Positions 24,842 to 33,220 of a stretch of DNA of 64,000 bases are shown here, in pieces. This DNA comes from Streptomyces sp. NBC_00539 (GTDB lineage: Bacteria; Actinomycetota; Actinomycetes; Streptomycetales; Streptomycetaceae), in NCBI RefSeq assembly GCF_036346105.1, contig NZ_CP107811.1, forward strand, positions 5,723,501-5,787,500, read 5' to 3'. The position numbers and the translations under genes were made by a program. The notes below the pieces were generated by a model, which saw only the letters and a program-made list of their open reading frames with translations, was not told the DNA's origin and searched no databases. Position 1 is the first letter of the stretch. Each line of letters opens with the position of its first letter.

Positions 24842-26985
24842 GCGAATCCACGACCGAACAGGTACTGCGCGTCGACGCCTACCCCACCCACGAGGTGGGC
24901 GGGTTCCGCGTCCGCGCCGGAAAGCCGTTCCCCTTCGGGGCCAACGTGGTCCCCGGCGGGGTCAGCTTCTCCGTCTTCTCCGACCAGGCCACCTCCATGA
25001 CCCTGGTCATCTACAAGCGCGGCGAGGCCGAACCGATGGCCGAGCTGCAGTTCCCCGAGGAATTCCGCACCGGCAGCGTCTTCGCGATGACGGTCTTCGG
25101 CCTCGACCACGAGAACATCGAGTACGGGTACCGGGCCGACGGACCCTACGACCCCGTCACCGGCCACCGCTTCGACGCCCGCCAGGTCCTCTCCGACCCC
25201 TACGCGCGGCTGATCGCCGGCCGCGACGTGTGGGGCGTGGAGCCGGACCGCAGCCGCGGCTACCAGTACCGCTCGCGGGTCTGCCTCCAGGACTTCGACT
25301 GGGGCGACGACACCCCGCTGCGGATCCCCGCCGAGGACCTCGTGGTCTACGAGGCCCACGTGCGCGGCTTCACCCGGCACCCCTCCTCGGGGGTCACCGC
25401 CCCCGGCACCTTCGCGGGGCTGCGCGAGAAGATCCCGTACCTCAAGGAACTCGGGATCAACTGCATAGAGCTGCTCCCGGTGTTCGAGTTCGACGAGAGC
25501 GACAACCCGCGCAGCAACCCGGAGACCGGCGAGAAGCTCTACGACTACTGGGGCTACAACACCGTCTCCTTCTTCGCACCCAAGGCCGGCTACGCGGCCA
25601 CCGGGCGCTACGGGATGCAGGGCGACGAGTTCCGCACCCTGATCAAGGACCTGCACGCGGCCGGCATCGAGGTCATCCTCGACGTCGTCTTCAACCACAC
25701 GGCCGAGGGCAACGAGCAGGGCCCGACGATCTCCTTCAAGGGGCTCGACAACGCCACGTACTACATGCTCACGCCGGAGGGCTACTACTTCAACTTCAGC
25801 GGCACCGGCAACACCGTCAACTGCAACCACCCCGTGGTGCGCAACTTCGTGCTCGACTGCCTGCGCCACTGGGTCGCCGACTACCACATCGACGGTTTCC
25901 GCTTCGACCTCGCGGCCATCCTCGGCCGCTCCGCCGACGGCACCCCGCTGCCCAACCCGCCGCTGCTGGAGTCGCTCGCCTTCGACCCGGTGCTGCGGCA
26001 CACCAAGCTGATCGCCGAGGCATGGGACGCCGGCGGCCTCTACGAGGTCGGCAACTTCCCGGCGTACGGACGCTGGGCCGAGTGGAACGGCAAGTACCGC
26101 GACACCGTGCGCAGCTTCCTCAAGGGCGACCCCGGGGTCACCGGGGAACTCGCCACCCGGGTGGCGGGCTCGCCCGACCTCTACGCCACCCGCGGCACCT
26201 CGGCGTCGGTCAACTTCCTGACCGCGCACGACGGGTTCACCCTCGCCGACCTGGTCTCGTACAACGACAAGCACAACGAGGCCAACGGCGAAGGCAACAA
26301 CGACGGCGGCAACGACAACGCCAGCTGGAACTGCGGGGCCGAGGGACCCACGGACGACCCCGAGGTCAACGCCCTGCGCCTGCGCCAGATGAAGAACGCC
26401 ATGGCCATCCTCTTCACCAGCCAGGGCATCCCGATGCTGCTGTCCGGCGACGAGGTGGCGCGCACCCAGCAGGGCAACAACAACACCTACTGCCAGGACA
26501 ACGAACTGTCCTGGTTCGACTGGGACCAGGTCGACCAGAACACCGAACTGCTGCGCTTCACCCGGGAGATGATCGCCTTCCGCAAGCACCACCGGGAACT
26601 GCGCTCCACCTCCCACCCCACCGGGCAGATGCGGGACACCCTGGGGCTGCCCGACATCAGCTGGCACGGCGAACGGGCCTGGCAGCCCGACTGGTCGCAG
26701 GACAGCCGGCTGCTGGCGGTGGCCCGCTGCGGCACCGGGGACGACGACGTGGTGTACGTGGCCATGAACGCGCACTGGGAGTCGCACGACCTGGAGCTGC
26801 CCGCCCTGCCGGGCGGACGGACCTGGCACCTGTTCGCCGACACCTCGGCCGAGGCGCCGTACGACATCCGCACCCCCGGTGCGGAACAGGAGCTGGACAA
26901 CGCCGGCAAGTACCTGATCGGCCCCCGCTCCGTCGTGATCCTCGTGGGCCGTACGAACGAGCCCGAGACGACCGGGACGTTCTGA
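24838..26985 (+). CDS. glgX: Glycogen debranching enzyme (GlgX/TreX type)
   Basis: A 715-residue GH13 enzyme hydrolysing alpha-1,6 branches of glycogen or maltodextrin. An N-terminal CBM48-like domain (PFGANVVPGGVSFSVFS) precedes the TIM barrel. The catalytic triad is complete: nucleophile D357 in GFRFDLAAI, acid/base E394 in LIAEAWDAGG, and transition-state D465 in FLTAHDGFTL. The GlgX hallmark YNDKHNEANGEGNNDG follows. Streptomyces has other glgX copies in glycogen operons; this one sits instead between two STAS genes, which suggests a special role. ATG 24838 overlaps the preceding stop. Confidence 0.92.
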   Translation: MSESTTEQVLRVDAYPTHEVGGFRVRAGKPFPFGANVVPGGVSFSVFSDQATSMTLVIYKRGEAEPMAELQFPEEFRTGSVFAMTVFGLDHENIEYGYRADGPYDPVTGHRFDARQVLSDPYARLIAGRDVWGVEPDRSRGYQYRSRVCLQDFDWGDDTPLRIPAEDLVVYEAHVRGFTRHPSSGVTAPGTFAGLREKIPYLKELGINCIELLPVFEFDESDNPRSNPETGEKLYDYWGYNTVSFFAPKAGYAATGRYGMQGDEFRTLIKDLHAAGIEVILDVVFNHTAEGNEQGPTISFKGLDNATYYMLTPEGYYFNFSGTGNTVNCNHPVVRNFVLDCLRHWVADYHIDGFRFDLAAILGRSADGTPLPNPPLLESLAFDPVLRHTKLIAEAWDAGGLYEVGNFPAYGRWAEWNGKYRDTVRSFLKGDPGVTGELATRVAGSPDLYATRGTSASVNFLTAHDGFTLADLVSYNDKHNEANGEGNNDGGNDNASWNCGAEGPTDDPEVNALRLRQMKNAMAILFTSQGIPMLLSGDEVARTQQGNNNTYCQDNELSWFDWDQVDQNTELLRFTREMIAFRKHHRELRSTSHPTGQMRDTLGLPDISWHGERAWQPDWSQDSRLLAVARCGTGDDDVVYVAMNAHWESHDLELPALPGGRTWHLFADTSAEAPYDIRTPGAEQELDNAGKYLIGPRSVVILVGRTNEPETTGTF

Positions 26986-27001
26986 CCGAAGGAGATCTGA
27001 C

Positions 27002-27313
27002 ATGCCGCTTTCCGTGACCCTGAGCATCGAGGGTGACACCACCGTGATCGAACTGGAGGGCGAGCTGGACGCCAAGACGGCCCCGGACTTCCACCAGACC
27101 ATCGAGAAGGCCGCGGGCCACGGCACCAGCACCGTCGAGATCCGGATGGCCGGCGTCGGCTACATGGCCAGCGCCGGACTGCGCTCCCTGGTCTTCGCCC
27201 AGCAGAAGGTGGCGGACCACGTCACCATCAAGGTGGTCGGCGCCATCGAGCCCGTCTCCCGGACCATCCGCACCGCCGGACTGGACCGGAGCATCCAGCT
27301 CTCCGACGACTGA
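27002..27313 (+). CDS. STAS-domain anti-sigma-factor antagonist
   Basis: A 103-residue STAS protein (VTLSIEGDTTVIELEGELDA, VEIRMAGVGYMASAGLRSLV). The likely phosphoacceptor is the Ser of MASAGLR, near residue 60. It is distinct from the STAS protein at 24497, so the cluster holds two antagonists for one kinase. ATG 27002 has an ideal AAGGAG site. It is followed after 5 bp by the kinase gene, the usual antagonist-kinase order. Confidence 0.9.
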   Translation: MPLSVTLSIEGDTTVIELEGELDAKTAPDFHQTIEKAAGHGTSTVEIRMAGVGYMASAGLRSLVFAQQKVADHVTIKVVGAIEPVSRTIRTAGLDRSIQLSDD

Positions 27314-27318
27314 CGGCC

Positions 27319-27783
27319 GTGGGCGACATGGTCGAACTGGCGAGCAAACCCTCCGTACTGGACGTGCCCGCGAAGATCGGGGCGCTGGGCGAGATCGCCG
27401 CGTTCGTCCTGCGACTGGCCGGCCGGGCGGGCCTGGGCAAACAGGCGACGTACCGGATCCGGCTGGCCGTGGACGAGCTGGCCACGAACATCGTCATGCA
27501 CGGGTACCGGGGCGGCGGCGGACGCATCACCGTCCGCGGCCACTCCGGCCCCGGCGGGGTGCGGATCGTCCTGGAGGACACCGCACCCCCCTTCGACCCC
27601 GTCGAAGGCCGCCTGGCCCCCGCCCTCGGGGTACCCCCGCACCGGCGGCGGGTCGGCGGTCTCGGCATCCACCTGGCACTCACCAGCGTGGACGACTACA
27701 GCTACGCACGCATGGACGGCCGGAACACCAGCACGCTGACTGTGAAGGCTGAGGAGACGGACCCATGCCCTCCACGACCGTGA
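27319..27783 (+). CDS. RsbW-type ATP-binding serine kinase (anti-sigma-factor-like)
   Basis: A 154-residue HATPase_c_2 protein. The N-box is VDELATNIVMHGYRGG (about residues 53-68), the G1 box DTAPPFDPV and the G2 box GGLGIHLALTSVDDYSY. Such kinases phosphorylate STAS partners and may bind a sigma factor. No sigma factor lies in the cluster, so the target is either remote or not a sigma factor. The start is taken at GTG 27319, though ATG 27328 is possible; neither has a strong ribosome site. Overlaps the phosphatase gene by 19 bp. Confidence 0.88.
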   Translation: MGDMVELASKPSVLDVPAKIGALGEIAAFVLRLAGRAGLGKQATYRIRLAVDELATNIVMHGYRGGGGRITVRGHSGPGGVRIVLEDTAPPFDPVEGRLAPALGVPPHRRRVGGLGIHLALTSVDDYSYARMDGRNTSTLTVKAEETDPCPPRP

Positions 27784-29015
27784 TCATCCTCGACGAGTAC
27801 CCGCCCCCCACGCCCGAACTGCTCGACGCACTCAGGCTGATGGACGCGGAACTCGTCCCCCGCACCCTCGCGGAACTGCTGCGCGGCCCACTGGAAGTGC
27901 TGCCCGTGGCGGACGTGCTGCTCGCCCCGGCCGAGGCCGACGGCGAGAACATCCGGTCAGCCGTACGCAGGCTGCGCCGCTGGGCCGGGGCCCCGATCGT
28001 GGTCGTCTGGACCGTCGCGGAATTCGCCGCACTGGAGCACCACGTGCGGCTCGGCCACGACTACCTCGTACCGCCGTTCCTGCCGGCCCTGGTCGGTGCC
28101 CGGCTGCACAGCTGCTCCGAGCGGGCCGGGCTCGGCCGTACCCTGCGCGAGGCGGACGCCCGCGCCGAACTGATGGGCTACGAGAAGGAGCTGGAGATCG
28201 GCCGGGAGATCCAGGCCGGCTTCCTGCCCGAATCACTGCCCGTCCCGCAGGGCTGGGAGATCGACGTACGCTTCCGGCCCGCACGACAGGTCGCCGGGGA
28301 CTTCTACGACGTCTTCGAGATGTCCCGGGGCCGCCGGCTCGCGGTGGTCGTCGCCGACGTCTGCGACAAGGGCGTCGGAGCCGCCCTGTTCATGGCCCTC
28401 ATCCGCTCGCTGCTGCGGCACACCGCCGAGAACAGCGGCCTGCAGCACCTGATGGCGGCGGGCCGCACCGGGGGCAGCCGGCGTACGCCGGTCGTCGGCG
28501 CCACCCCGCTGCTCAACGCGGTCACCGCCACCAACGGCTACCTCACCCGCAACCACCTGCGGCAGGGCTACTTCGCCACCCTGTTCTTCGGCGTGCTCGA
28601 CCCGCTCACCGGAAGCCTCGTCTACATCAACGGTGGCCACAACCCGCCCCTGCTGCTGTCCGGCTCCGGTGACGTGCCCGTACCGCTCGACGTCACCGGA
28701 CCGGCCGTCGGCGTACTGCCCGACTGCGTCTACCACCTCGGCTACGCCCAGCTGAACCCGGGCGACACCCTCTTCGTGTTCACGGACGGGGTACCCGAGG
28801 CCCGCTGTCCGCAGGGAACCTTCCTGGGCGACGAGCGGATGCTGGAACTGCTCTCCGGCCCCCCGGCGAGCGGCAAGGACGTGGTCGACCGGATCGACCT
28901 GGCGGTGCGCGAGCACACCGGCAGTGCCGAACAGCACGACGACGTCACCATGCTGGCCCTGCACCGGCCACGTGCGGCGCGGGGGCCGCACGCAGACCTG
29001 AGGGCGGCGGCCTGA
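27765..29015 (+). CDS. PP2C/SpoIIE-type phosphatase with receiver-like N-terminus
   Basis: A 416-residue protein. Residues 1-120 look like a receiver-type fold (TTVIILDEYPPPTPELLDAL) but lack an Asp at the usual acceptor place (VLLAPAEADG), so it is probably a pseudo-receiver. A helical linker with EIGREIQAGFLPESLP leads to the PPM catalytic domain, with metal residues in GDFYDVF, VVADVCDKGVGAALFMA, YINGGHNPP, FTDGVPEA and QHDDVTMLAL. It should dephosphorylate the STAS proteins. ATG 27765 follows GAGGAG. The final codons overlap the next gene (TGATG). Confidence 0.9.
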   Translation: MPSTTVIILDEYPPPTPELLDALRLMDAELVPRTLAELLRGPLEVLPVADVLLAPAEADGENIRSAVRRLRRWAGAPIVVVWTVAEFAALEHHVRLGHDYLVPPFLPALVGARLHSCSERAGLGRTLREADARAELMGYEKELEIGREIQAGFLPESLPVPQGWEIDVRFRPARQVAGDFYDVFEMSRGRRLAVVVADVCDKGVGAALFMALIRSLLRHTAENSGLQHLMAAGRTGGSRRTPVVGATPLLNAVTATNGYLTRNHLRQGYFATLFFGVLDPLTGSLVYINGGHNPPLLLSGSGDVPVPLDVTGPAVGVLPDCVYHLGYAQLNPGDTLFVFTDGVPEARCPQGTFLGDERMLELLSGPPASGKDVVDRIDLAVREHTGSAEQHDDVTMLALHRPRAARGPHADLRAAA

Positions 29016-29758
29016 TGACCCGGACCATCGTGGTGCACTCACACCGCGGCGGCACCGGGAAGTCCTCGGTACTGGCGAACCTCGCGCTGCTGATAGCGGC
29101 CGGGGGACGCCGGGTGGGGGTGGTCGACACCGACATCCACTCACCCACCCTGGACCAGTTGTTCCGCATCGCCCCCGGCGCCTCCCTGGCCGACTACCTC
29201 CTCGGCCGCTGCGAGATCGAGGCCGCCGCCCGGCAGACCGGTGTGCCGGGGCTGTACGTGGTACCGGCCCGGACCGGGACCGCGGCCCTGCGCGAGCTCA
29301 TGTCCACCGGCTACGACGTGGGGCTGCTCCCCGAGGGCTTCGACCGGCTCGCCGATCACTACGCCCTCGACGTGCTGCTGCTCGACACCCACGCCGGGCT
29401 CAACAACGAGTCGGTGACGGCCATGGCCAGCGCCGACGTGGTGGTGATCCTGGCCCGCGCCGACCGCGTCGACCTCTCCGGGGTCGAGGAGACCGTCTCC
29501 CTCGCCGGGCGCCTGGCCTGCCGGCGGGCCCTGGTCCTGAGCATGGCCCCCGAGGGGGTCGACCGGGTGGACGCCCGCCGGCGCGCCGAGGAGGTCTACG
29601 GCGCACCCCTGGCCGGGATCCTTCCGTACGTACCGGAAATGGCCGCCTTGTACGGCGAGCGCATATTCGCAGAAGCCCATCCCGACCATCCCCTGGTCGG
29701 TGAATTCCGCACCATCATGTCGGCGCTGGACGCACGTGACGAAGTATCGCGCGCCTGA
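29015..29758 (+). CDS. MinD/ParA-like ATPase
   Basis: A 247-residue P-loop ATPase. The deviant Walker A reads HRGGTGKSSVLANLALLIA, with Arg where the signature Lys of KGGxGK usually stands. A Walker A'-like VGVVDTDIHSPTLDQLF and the switch II/Walker B DVLLLDTHAGLNNESV follow. No partner like ParB or MinE is nearby, so chromosome or septum positioning is less likely than a regulatory or localisation role linked to the phosphatase, to which it is translationally coupled. A stem-loop follows the gene. Confidence 0.85.
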   Translation: MTRTIVVHSHRGGTGKSSVLANLALLIAAGGRRVGVVDTDIHSPTLDQLFRIAPGASLADYLLGRCEIEAAARQTGVPGLYVVPARTGTAALRELMSTGYDVGLLPEGFDRLADHYALDVLLLDTHAGLNNESVTAMASADVVVILARADRVDLSGVEETVSLAGRLACRRALVLSMAPEGVDRVDARRRAEEVYGAPLAGILPYVPEMAALYGERIFAEAHPDHPLVGEFRTIMSALDARDEVSRA

Positions 29759-29770
29759 CGCTCCCCCCTT

Positions 29771-29790
29771 ACGCCCCCGCAGGGGGGCGT
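29771..29790. terminator. Stem-loop terminator after the ATPase gene
   Basis: ACGCCCCC (29771-29778) pairs perfectly with GGGGGCGT (29783-29790) around a 4-base loop, 12 bp after the ATPase stop. It divides the cluster into a first transcription unit (16005-29758) and a second starting with the next DJ-1 gene, although read-through is possible. Confidence 0.7.
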
Positions 29791-29828
29791 GTTGAATCGG
29801 CAGCGATTCCAGAACAAGGAGATCAGTC

Positions 29829-30569
29829 ATGAAGATCCTCGTCGTCATGACGGCAAAGGCCACGCTCCATCTGCTCGACGGGGAACAGCACCCCTCGGGA
29901 TTCTGGGCCGAGGAATTCGTCGTGCCCTACACCCTCTTCCGCGCCGCCGGCCACACCGTGGACGTGGCGACGATCGGCGGCCAGGCCCCGACGGTCGACC
30001 AGACCAGCATCGACCCGCAGTTCCTCCAGTGGGTCCGCCCGGCGGGCTCCCCCGACGAGGACGCCGCCAACGCGGCCGCATACGTACGGGTCATCGAGGA
30101 CACCCCGCAGCTCAAGAACCCGATCGCGCTCGAAGCCCTCGGTGAGAAGGACATCGCCGACTACGACGGGATCTACGTCAGCGGCGGCCACGGCGCGATC
30201 GGGGACCTGCCCAAGTCCGACGAACTGGCCCAGGTCCTGCGGTGGGCCATCGCCCAGGACAAGCCGCTGGCCACCGTCTGCCACGGCCACACCTCGCTCC
30301 TGGCGCTGCGCGACGGCGAGGGCCGCTGGCCGTTCGAGGGCTACCGGATGACGGCGTTCTCGCACAGCGAGGAGCTCGTCACCAACATGGCCGGCCGGCT
30401 CCCGCTGATCCTGGAGGTCGAACTGACCCGGCTCGGCGCCCGCTACGAGAAGGCCGAGGCGATCTGGGACTCCCACGTCGTCGTCGACCGCCGGCTCACC
30501 ACCGGCCAGAACCCGTACTCCTCCAAGGCCCTCGCCGAGACCTTCTTAGCGCAGCTCGCGAAGGGCTGA
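29829..30569 (+). CDS. DJ-1/PfpI family protein with a TTA codon
   Basis: A 246-residue Hsp31-like class I amidotransferase-fold protein: MKILVVMTAKATLHLLDGEQ, GFWAEEF with the acidic partner, YVSGGHGA, and the nucleophile elbow TVCHGHTS with Cys151-His152. It resembles yeast Hsp31/glyoxalase III-type enzymes that convert methylglyoxal to lactate. Leu240 is encoded by TTA (30546-30548), a codon almost absent from Streptomyces core genes and read by the bldA tRNA, so full translation may be tied to development. ATG 29829 has AAGGAGATCAGTC upstream. It is the third DJ-1 member of the cluster and precedes the aldehyde dehydrogenase by 32 bp. Confidence 0.88.
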   Translation: MKILVVMTAKATLHLLDGEQHPSGFWAEEFVVPYTLFRAAGHTVDVATIGGQAPTVDQTSIDPQFLQWVRPAGSPDEDAANAAAYVRVIEDTPQLKNPIALEALGEKDIADYDGIYVSGGHGAIGDLPKSDELAQVLRWAIAQDKPLATVCHGHTSLLALRDGEGRWPFEGYRMTAFSHSEELVTNMAGRLPLILEVELTRLGARYEKAEAIWDSHVVVDRRLTTGQNPYSSKALAETFLAQLAKG

Positions 30570-30601
30570 CAGGCCCCCGCACCCCGACACGGAAGGCAGC
30601 C

Positions 30602-32086
30602 ATGACCAAGCGTGAGCTGAGCGGCCAGCCCCTCGCCAACCCCGGGAAACTCTTCATCGGCGGCAGATGGGTCCCGTCCCGGGACGGCCGGACCGAACCC
30701 GACGTCAGCCCCGTGGACGGCCGGGAGATCGTGCCGGTGGCCCAGGCCACCGCCGCCGACGCGGACGCGGCCGTGGCCGCCGCCCGGGCGGCGTACGAGG
30801 AAGGCCCGTGGAGCAGACTCTCCGCCCAGGAACGCGCGCTGCGGCTGAACCGGGTCGGGGAGCTCATCGAGCGGGACCTGGAGGAGATCGCCCTGCTGGA
30901 GACGGTGGACATGGGCAAACCGTTCGCCTTCTCCAGCACCGTCGACGCCCCCATGGCCGCCCAGCTCATGCACTACTACGCGGGCGCGGTCACCCGCGTC
31001 GACGGCTCGTCCCGGGCGCCGGCCGGCGGGCAGCTCGCCTACACCCTGCGCGAACCGCTGGGGGTGGTGTGCGCCATCACCCCCTTCAACTTCCCGCTGC
31101 TGCTCTCGATGACCAAGATCGCCCCGGCCCTCGCCGCGGGCAACACGGTCGTCCACAAGCCCTCCCCGGCCACCCCGCTCACCGCCCTCAAGATCGCCGA
31201 GCTCTTCCAGGAGGCGGAGATCCCCGACGGGGTGCTGAACGTCATCACCGGACCGGGCGTGGAACTGGGCGAGACCCTCACCGACCACCCCGGCATCGAC
31301 AAGATCGCCTTCACCGGCTCCACCGCGGTCGGCCAGTCGATCATCCGCAAATCGGCCGGCACCCTCAAGAAGGTGACGATGGAGCTCGGCGGCAAGTCCG
31401 CCAACATCGTCTTCGCCGACGCCGACCTGGACGCCGCCGAGGAGCTCGCCTTCTTCGGCATCTACTACAACAAGGGCGAGATCTGCACCGCCGGCTCCCG
31501 GCTGCTCCTGCAGCGCCCGGTCCACGACGAACTCGTCGAACGCCTGGTCCGCCGGGCCGCCGCCCTCAAACCCGGCGACCCCCGCGACCCGGCGACCCTG
31601 TTCGGGCCGCTCGCCCACCGCGGGCAGTTCGAGAAGGTCAGCTCGTACATCGAGATCGGGGAGAAGGAAGGCGCCGTCCTGCGGACCGGCGGCACCGGCT
31701 GGACCCCCGAGGGGGCCTCCAGCCAGGGCCTGTACTTCCTGCCGACCGTCTTCACCGGGGTCGACAACAGCATGCGCATCGCCCAGGAGGAGATCTTCGG
31801 CCCGGTGCTGTCGATCATCCCCTTCGACACCGAAGAAGACGCCATCCGCATCGCCAACGACAGCGCGTACGGACTGGCGGCCGGCGTGCACACCAAGGAC
31901 CTGCGCCGGGCCCACCGGGTCGCCTCGCAGATCAAGGCGGGCACCGTCTGGGTCAACTGCTACAACCAGTACGACCCCTCCGTGCCGTACGGCGGCTACA
32001 AGGCCTCCGGTTACGGCCGTGAGTGCGGGCCCGAATCCCTCGAGAGCTACACCCAGACCAAGTCGGTCTGGATCGGCATGGACTGA
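30602..32086 (+). CDS. Aldehyde dehydrogenase (NAD(P)+-dependent)
   Basis: A 494-residue ALDH superfamily enzyme that oxidises an aldehyde to an acid. The landmarks are complete: N163 in ITPFNFP, TGSTAVGQ (cofactor binding), general base E261 in MELGGKS, nucleophile C295 in GEICTAGSR, and EEIFGPV near 400. The substrate is not evident, but it most resembles betaine/gamma-aminobutyraldehyde and phenylacetaldehyde-type enzymes. ATG 30602 follows GGAAGGCAGCC. The surrounding DJ-1 and molybdenum hydroxylase genes point to aldehyde metabolism. Confidence 0.92.
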   Translation: MTKRELSGQPLANPGKLFIGGRWVPSRDGRTEPDVSPVDGREIVPVAQATAADADAAVAAARAAYEEGPWSRLSAQERALRLNRVGELIERDLEEIALLETVDMGKPFAFSSTVDAPMAAQLMHYYAGAVTRVDGSSRAPAGGQLAYTLREPLGVVCAITPFNFPLLLSMTKIAPALAAGNTVVHKPSPATPLTALKIAELFQEAEIPDGVLNVITGPGVELGETLTDHPGIDKIAFTGSTAVGQSIIRKSAGTLKKVTMELGGKSANIVFADADLDAAEELAFFGIYYNKGEICTAGSRLLLQRPVHDELVERLVRRAAALKPGDPRDPATLFGPLAHRGQFEKVSSYIEIGEKEGAVLRTGGTGWTPEGASSQGLYFLPTVFTGVDNSMRIAQEEIFGPVLSIIPFDTEEDAIRIANDSAYGLAAGVHTKDLRRAHRVASQIKAGTVWVNCYNQYDPSVPYGGYKASGYGRECGPESLESYTQTKSVWIGMD

Positions 32087-32095
32087 GGAGCGTCA

Positions 32096-32710
32096 ATGCG
32101 GACAGGCATCATCGGCACCGGCCGGATCGGCACGGTCCTCGCACGGATCCTCGTCGCCGCCGGCCACGAGGTCGTCCTCGCAGGCGCCCGCGGGCCGCAG
32201 GCCCTGGCCCCGCTGGTGGCCGAACTCGGCGCCGCGGCTTCGGCGGCGCACCCCGCCGAAGCCGCGGGCCGGGCCGACCTGGTGGTGCTGATGGTGCCGT
32301 TCGACCACGTACGGGGGCTGCTGCCGCCGCACGTGGTGCAGGACAAGGTCCTCGTGGACGCGACCAACGCGTTCGGCGGGCCCGGTACCCCCGCCGATCT
32401 CGGCGGACGCGGCTCCAGCGACCTGGTCGCCGAGTGGTACCCCGGCGCCCGGGTCGTGAAATCCCTGAACACCATGCATTTCGAGACCCTCGCCGTGGCC
32501 GGTACCGCAGGGGGCGAACGACTGGCCCATTTCACGGCGGGCGACGACGGGAAATCGAAGGAAATCGTCGCGGGAATCATTTCGGATCTCGGATTCGCCC
32601 CCGTCGACACCGGCCCGCTGCACTCCGGAGGAATTCTCCAACAGCCCGGCGGACCCCTCTTCAACCGGCCGCTCACGGAAGCGCAGGCGCTCGCATGGAT
32701 CTCTCACTGA
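32096..32710 (+). CDS. F420/NADP-oxidoreductase-like Rossmann protein
   Basis: A 204-residue protein with an N-terminal dinucleotide-binding fold ([18 protein letters not shown]) and the domain organisation of coenzyme F420-dependent NADP oxidoreductase-like proteins ([35 protein letters not shown]). Streptomyces makes F420, so hydride transfer with F420 or NAD(P) is possible. It begins 9 bp after the aldehyde dehydrogenase and overlaps the iron-sulphur subunit by 16 bp. The substrate is unknown. Confidence 0.75.
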   Translation: MRTGIIGTGRIGTVLARILVAAGHEVVLAGARGPQALAPLVAELGAAASAAHPAEAAGRADLVVLMVPFDHVRGLLPPHVVQDKVLVDATNAFGGPGTPADLGGRGSSDLVAEWYPGARVVKSLNTMHFETLAVAGTAGGERLAHFTAGDDGKSKEIVAGIISDLGFAPVDTGPLHSGGILQQPGGPLFNRPLTEAQALAWISH

Positions 32711-33216
32711 ACGTGAACGGAAGACCCGAGCAGTTCTCGGCCCCGCCGAACGAACTGCTCGTGGAACGGCTGCGCGACGGCCTGGGACTGACCGGGACCA
32801 AAGTCGGCTGCGACACCGGCCAGTGCGGCACGTGCGTCGTCCGCCTCGACGGCAGGTCCGTCAAGAGCTGCCTGGTCCTCACCGCAGCGGCCGCCGGCGC
32901 CCGGGTGACCACCATCGAGGGCGTCACCACCCGAGGTGGCGAGCTCACCGGTCTCCAGGAGGCCCTGCGCGAAGAGCACGGCACCCAGTGCGGCTTCTGC
33001 ACCCCCGGCATGGTCATGGCCCTCGGGGAACTCGTCGACAACACCGCCGACCGCGAGGCCCCCACCGAGCCGGAGATCCGTGAGTGGCTCACCGGCAACC
33101 TGTGCCGGTGCACCGGCTACCACAGCGTCGTACGCGGAGTGCAGCGCGCCTGCTCCGCCGCCCGCGCCGGGGAACCGGCAGCCGAGGCCGCCGCCGCGCC
33201 CGGACAGGAGGTGTGA
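32695..33216 (+). CDS. [2Fe-2S] subunit of a molybdenum hydroxylase (CoxS/XdhA type)
   Basis: A 173-residue electron-transfer subunit with two iron-sulphur clusters. The plant-ferredoxin-type site uses C39, C44, C47 and C59 ([13 protein letters not shown]...KSC); the second, helical-domain site uses C99, C102, C137 and C139 (QCGFCTPG and CRCTGY). The C-terminal 20 residues are Ala/Glu-rich. ATG 32695 lies within the end of the preceding gene. It forms a heterotrimer with the molybdopterin subunit at 33221 and the FAD subunit at 35623. Confidence 0.95.
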   Translation: MDLSLNVNGRPEQFSAPPNELLVERLRDGLGLTGTKVGCDTGQCGTCVVRLDGRSVKSCLVLTAAAAGARVTTIEGVTTRGGELTGLQEALREEHGTQCGFCTPGMVMALGELVDNTADREAPTEPEIREWLTGNLCRCTGYHSVVRGVQRACSAARAGEPAAEAAAAPGQEV

Positions 33217-33220
33217 GGCC

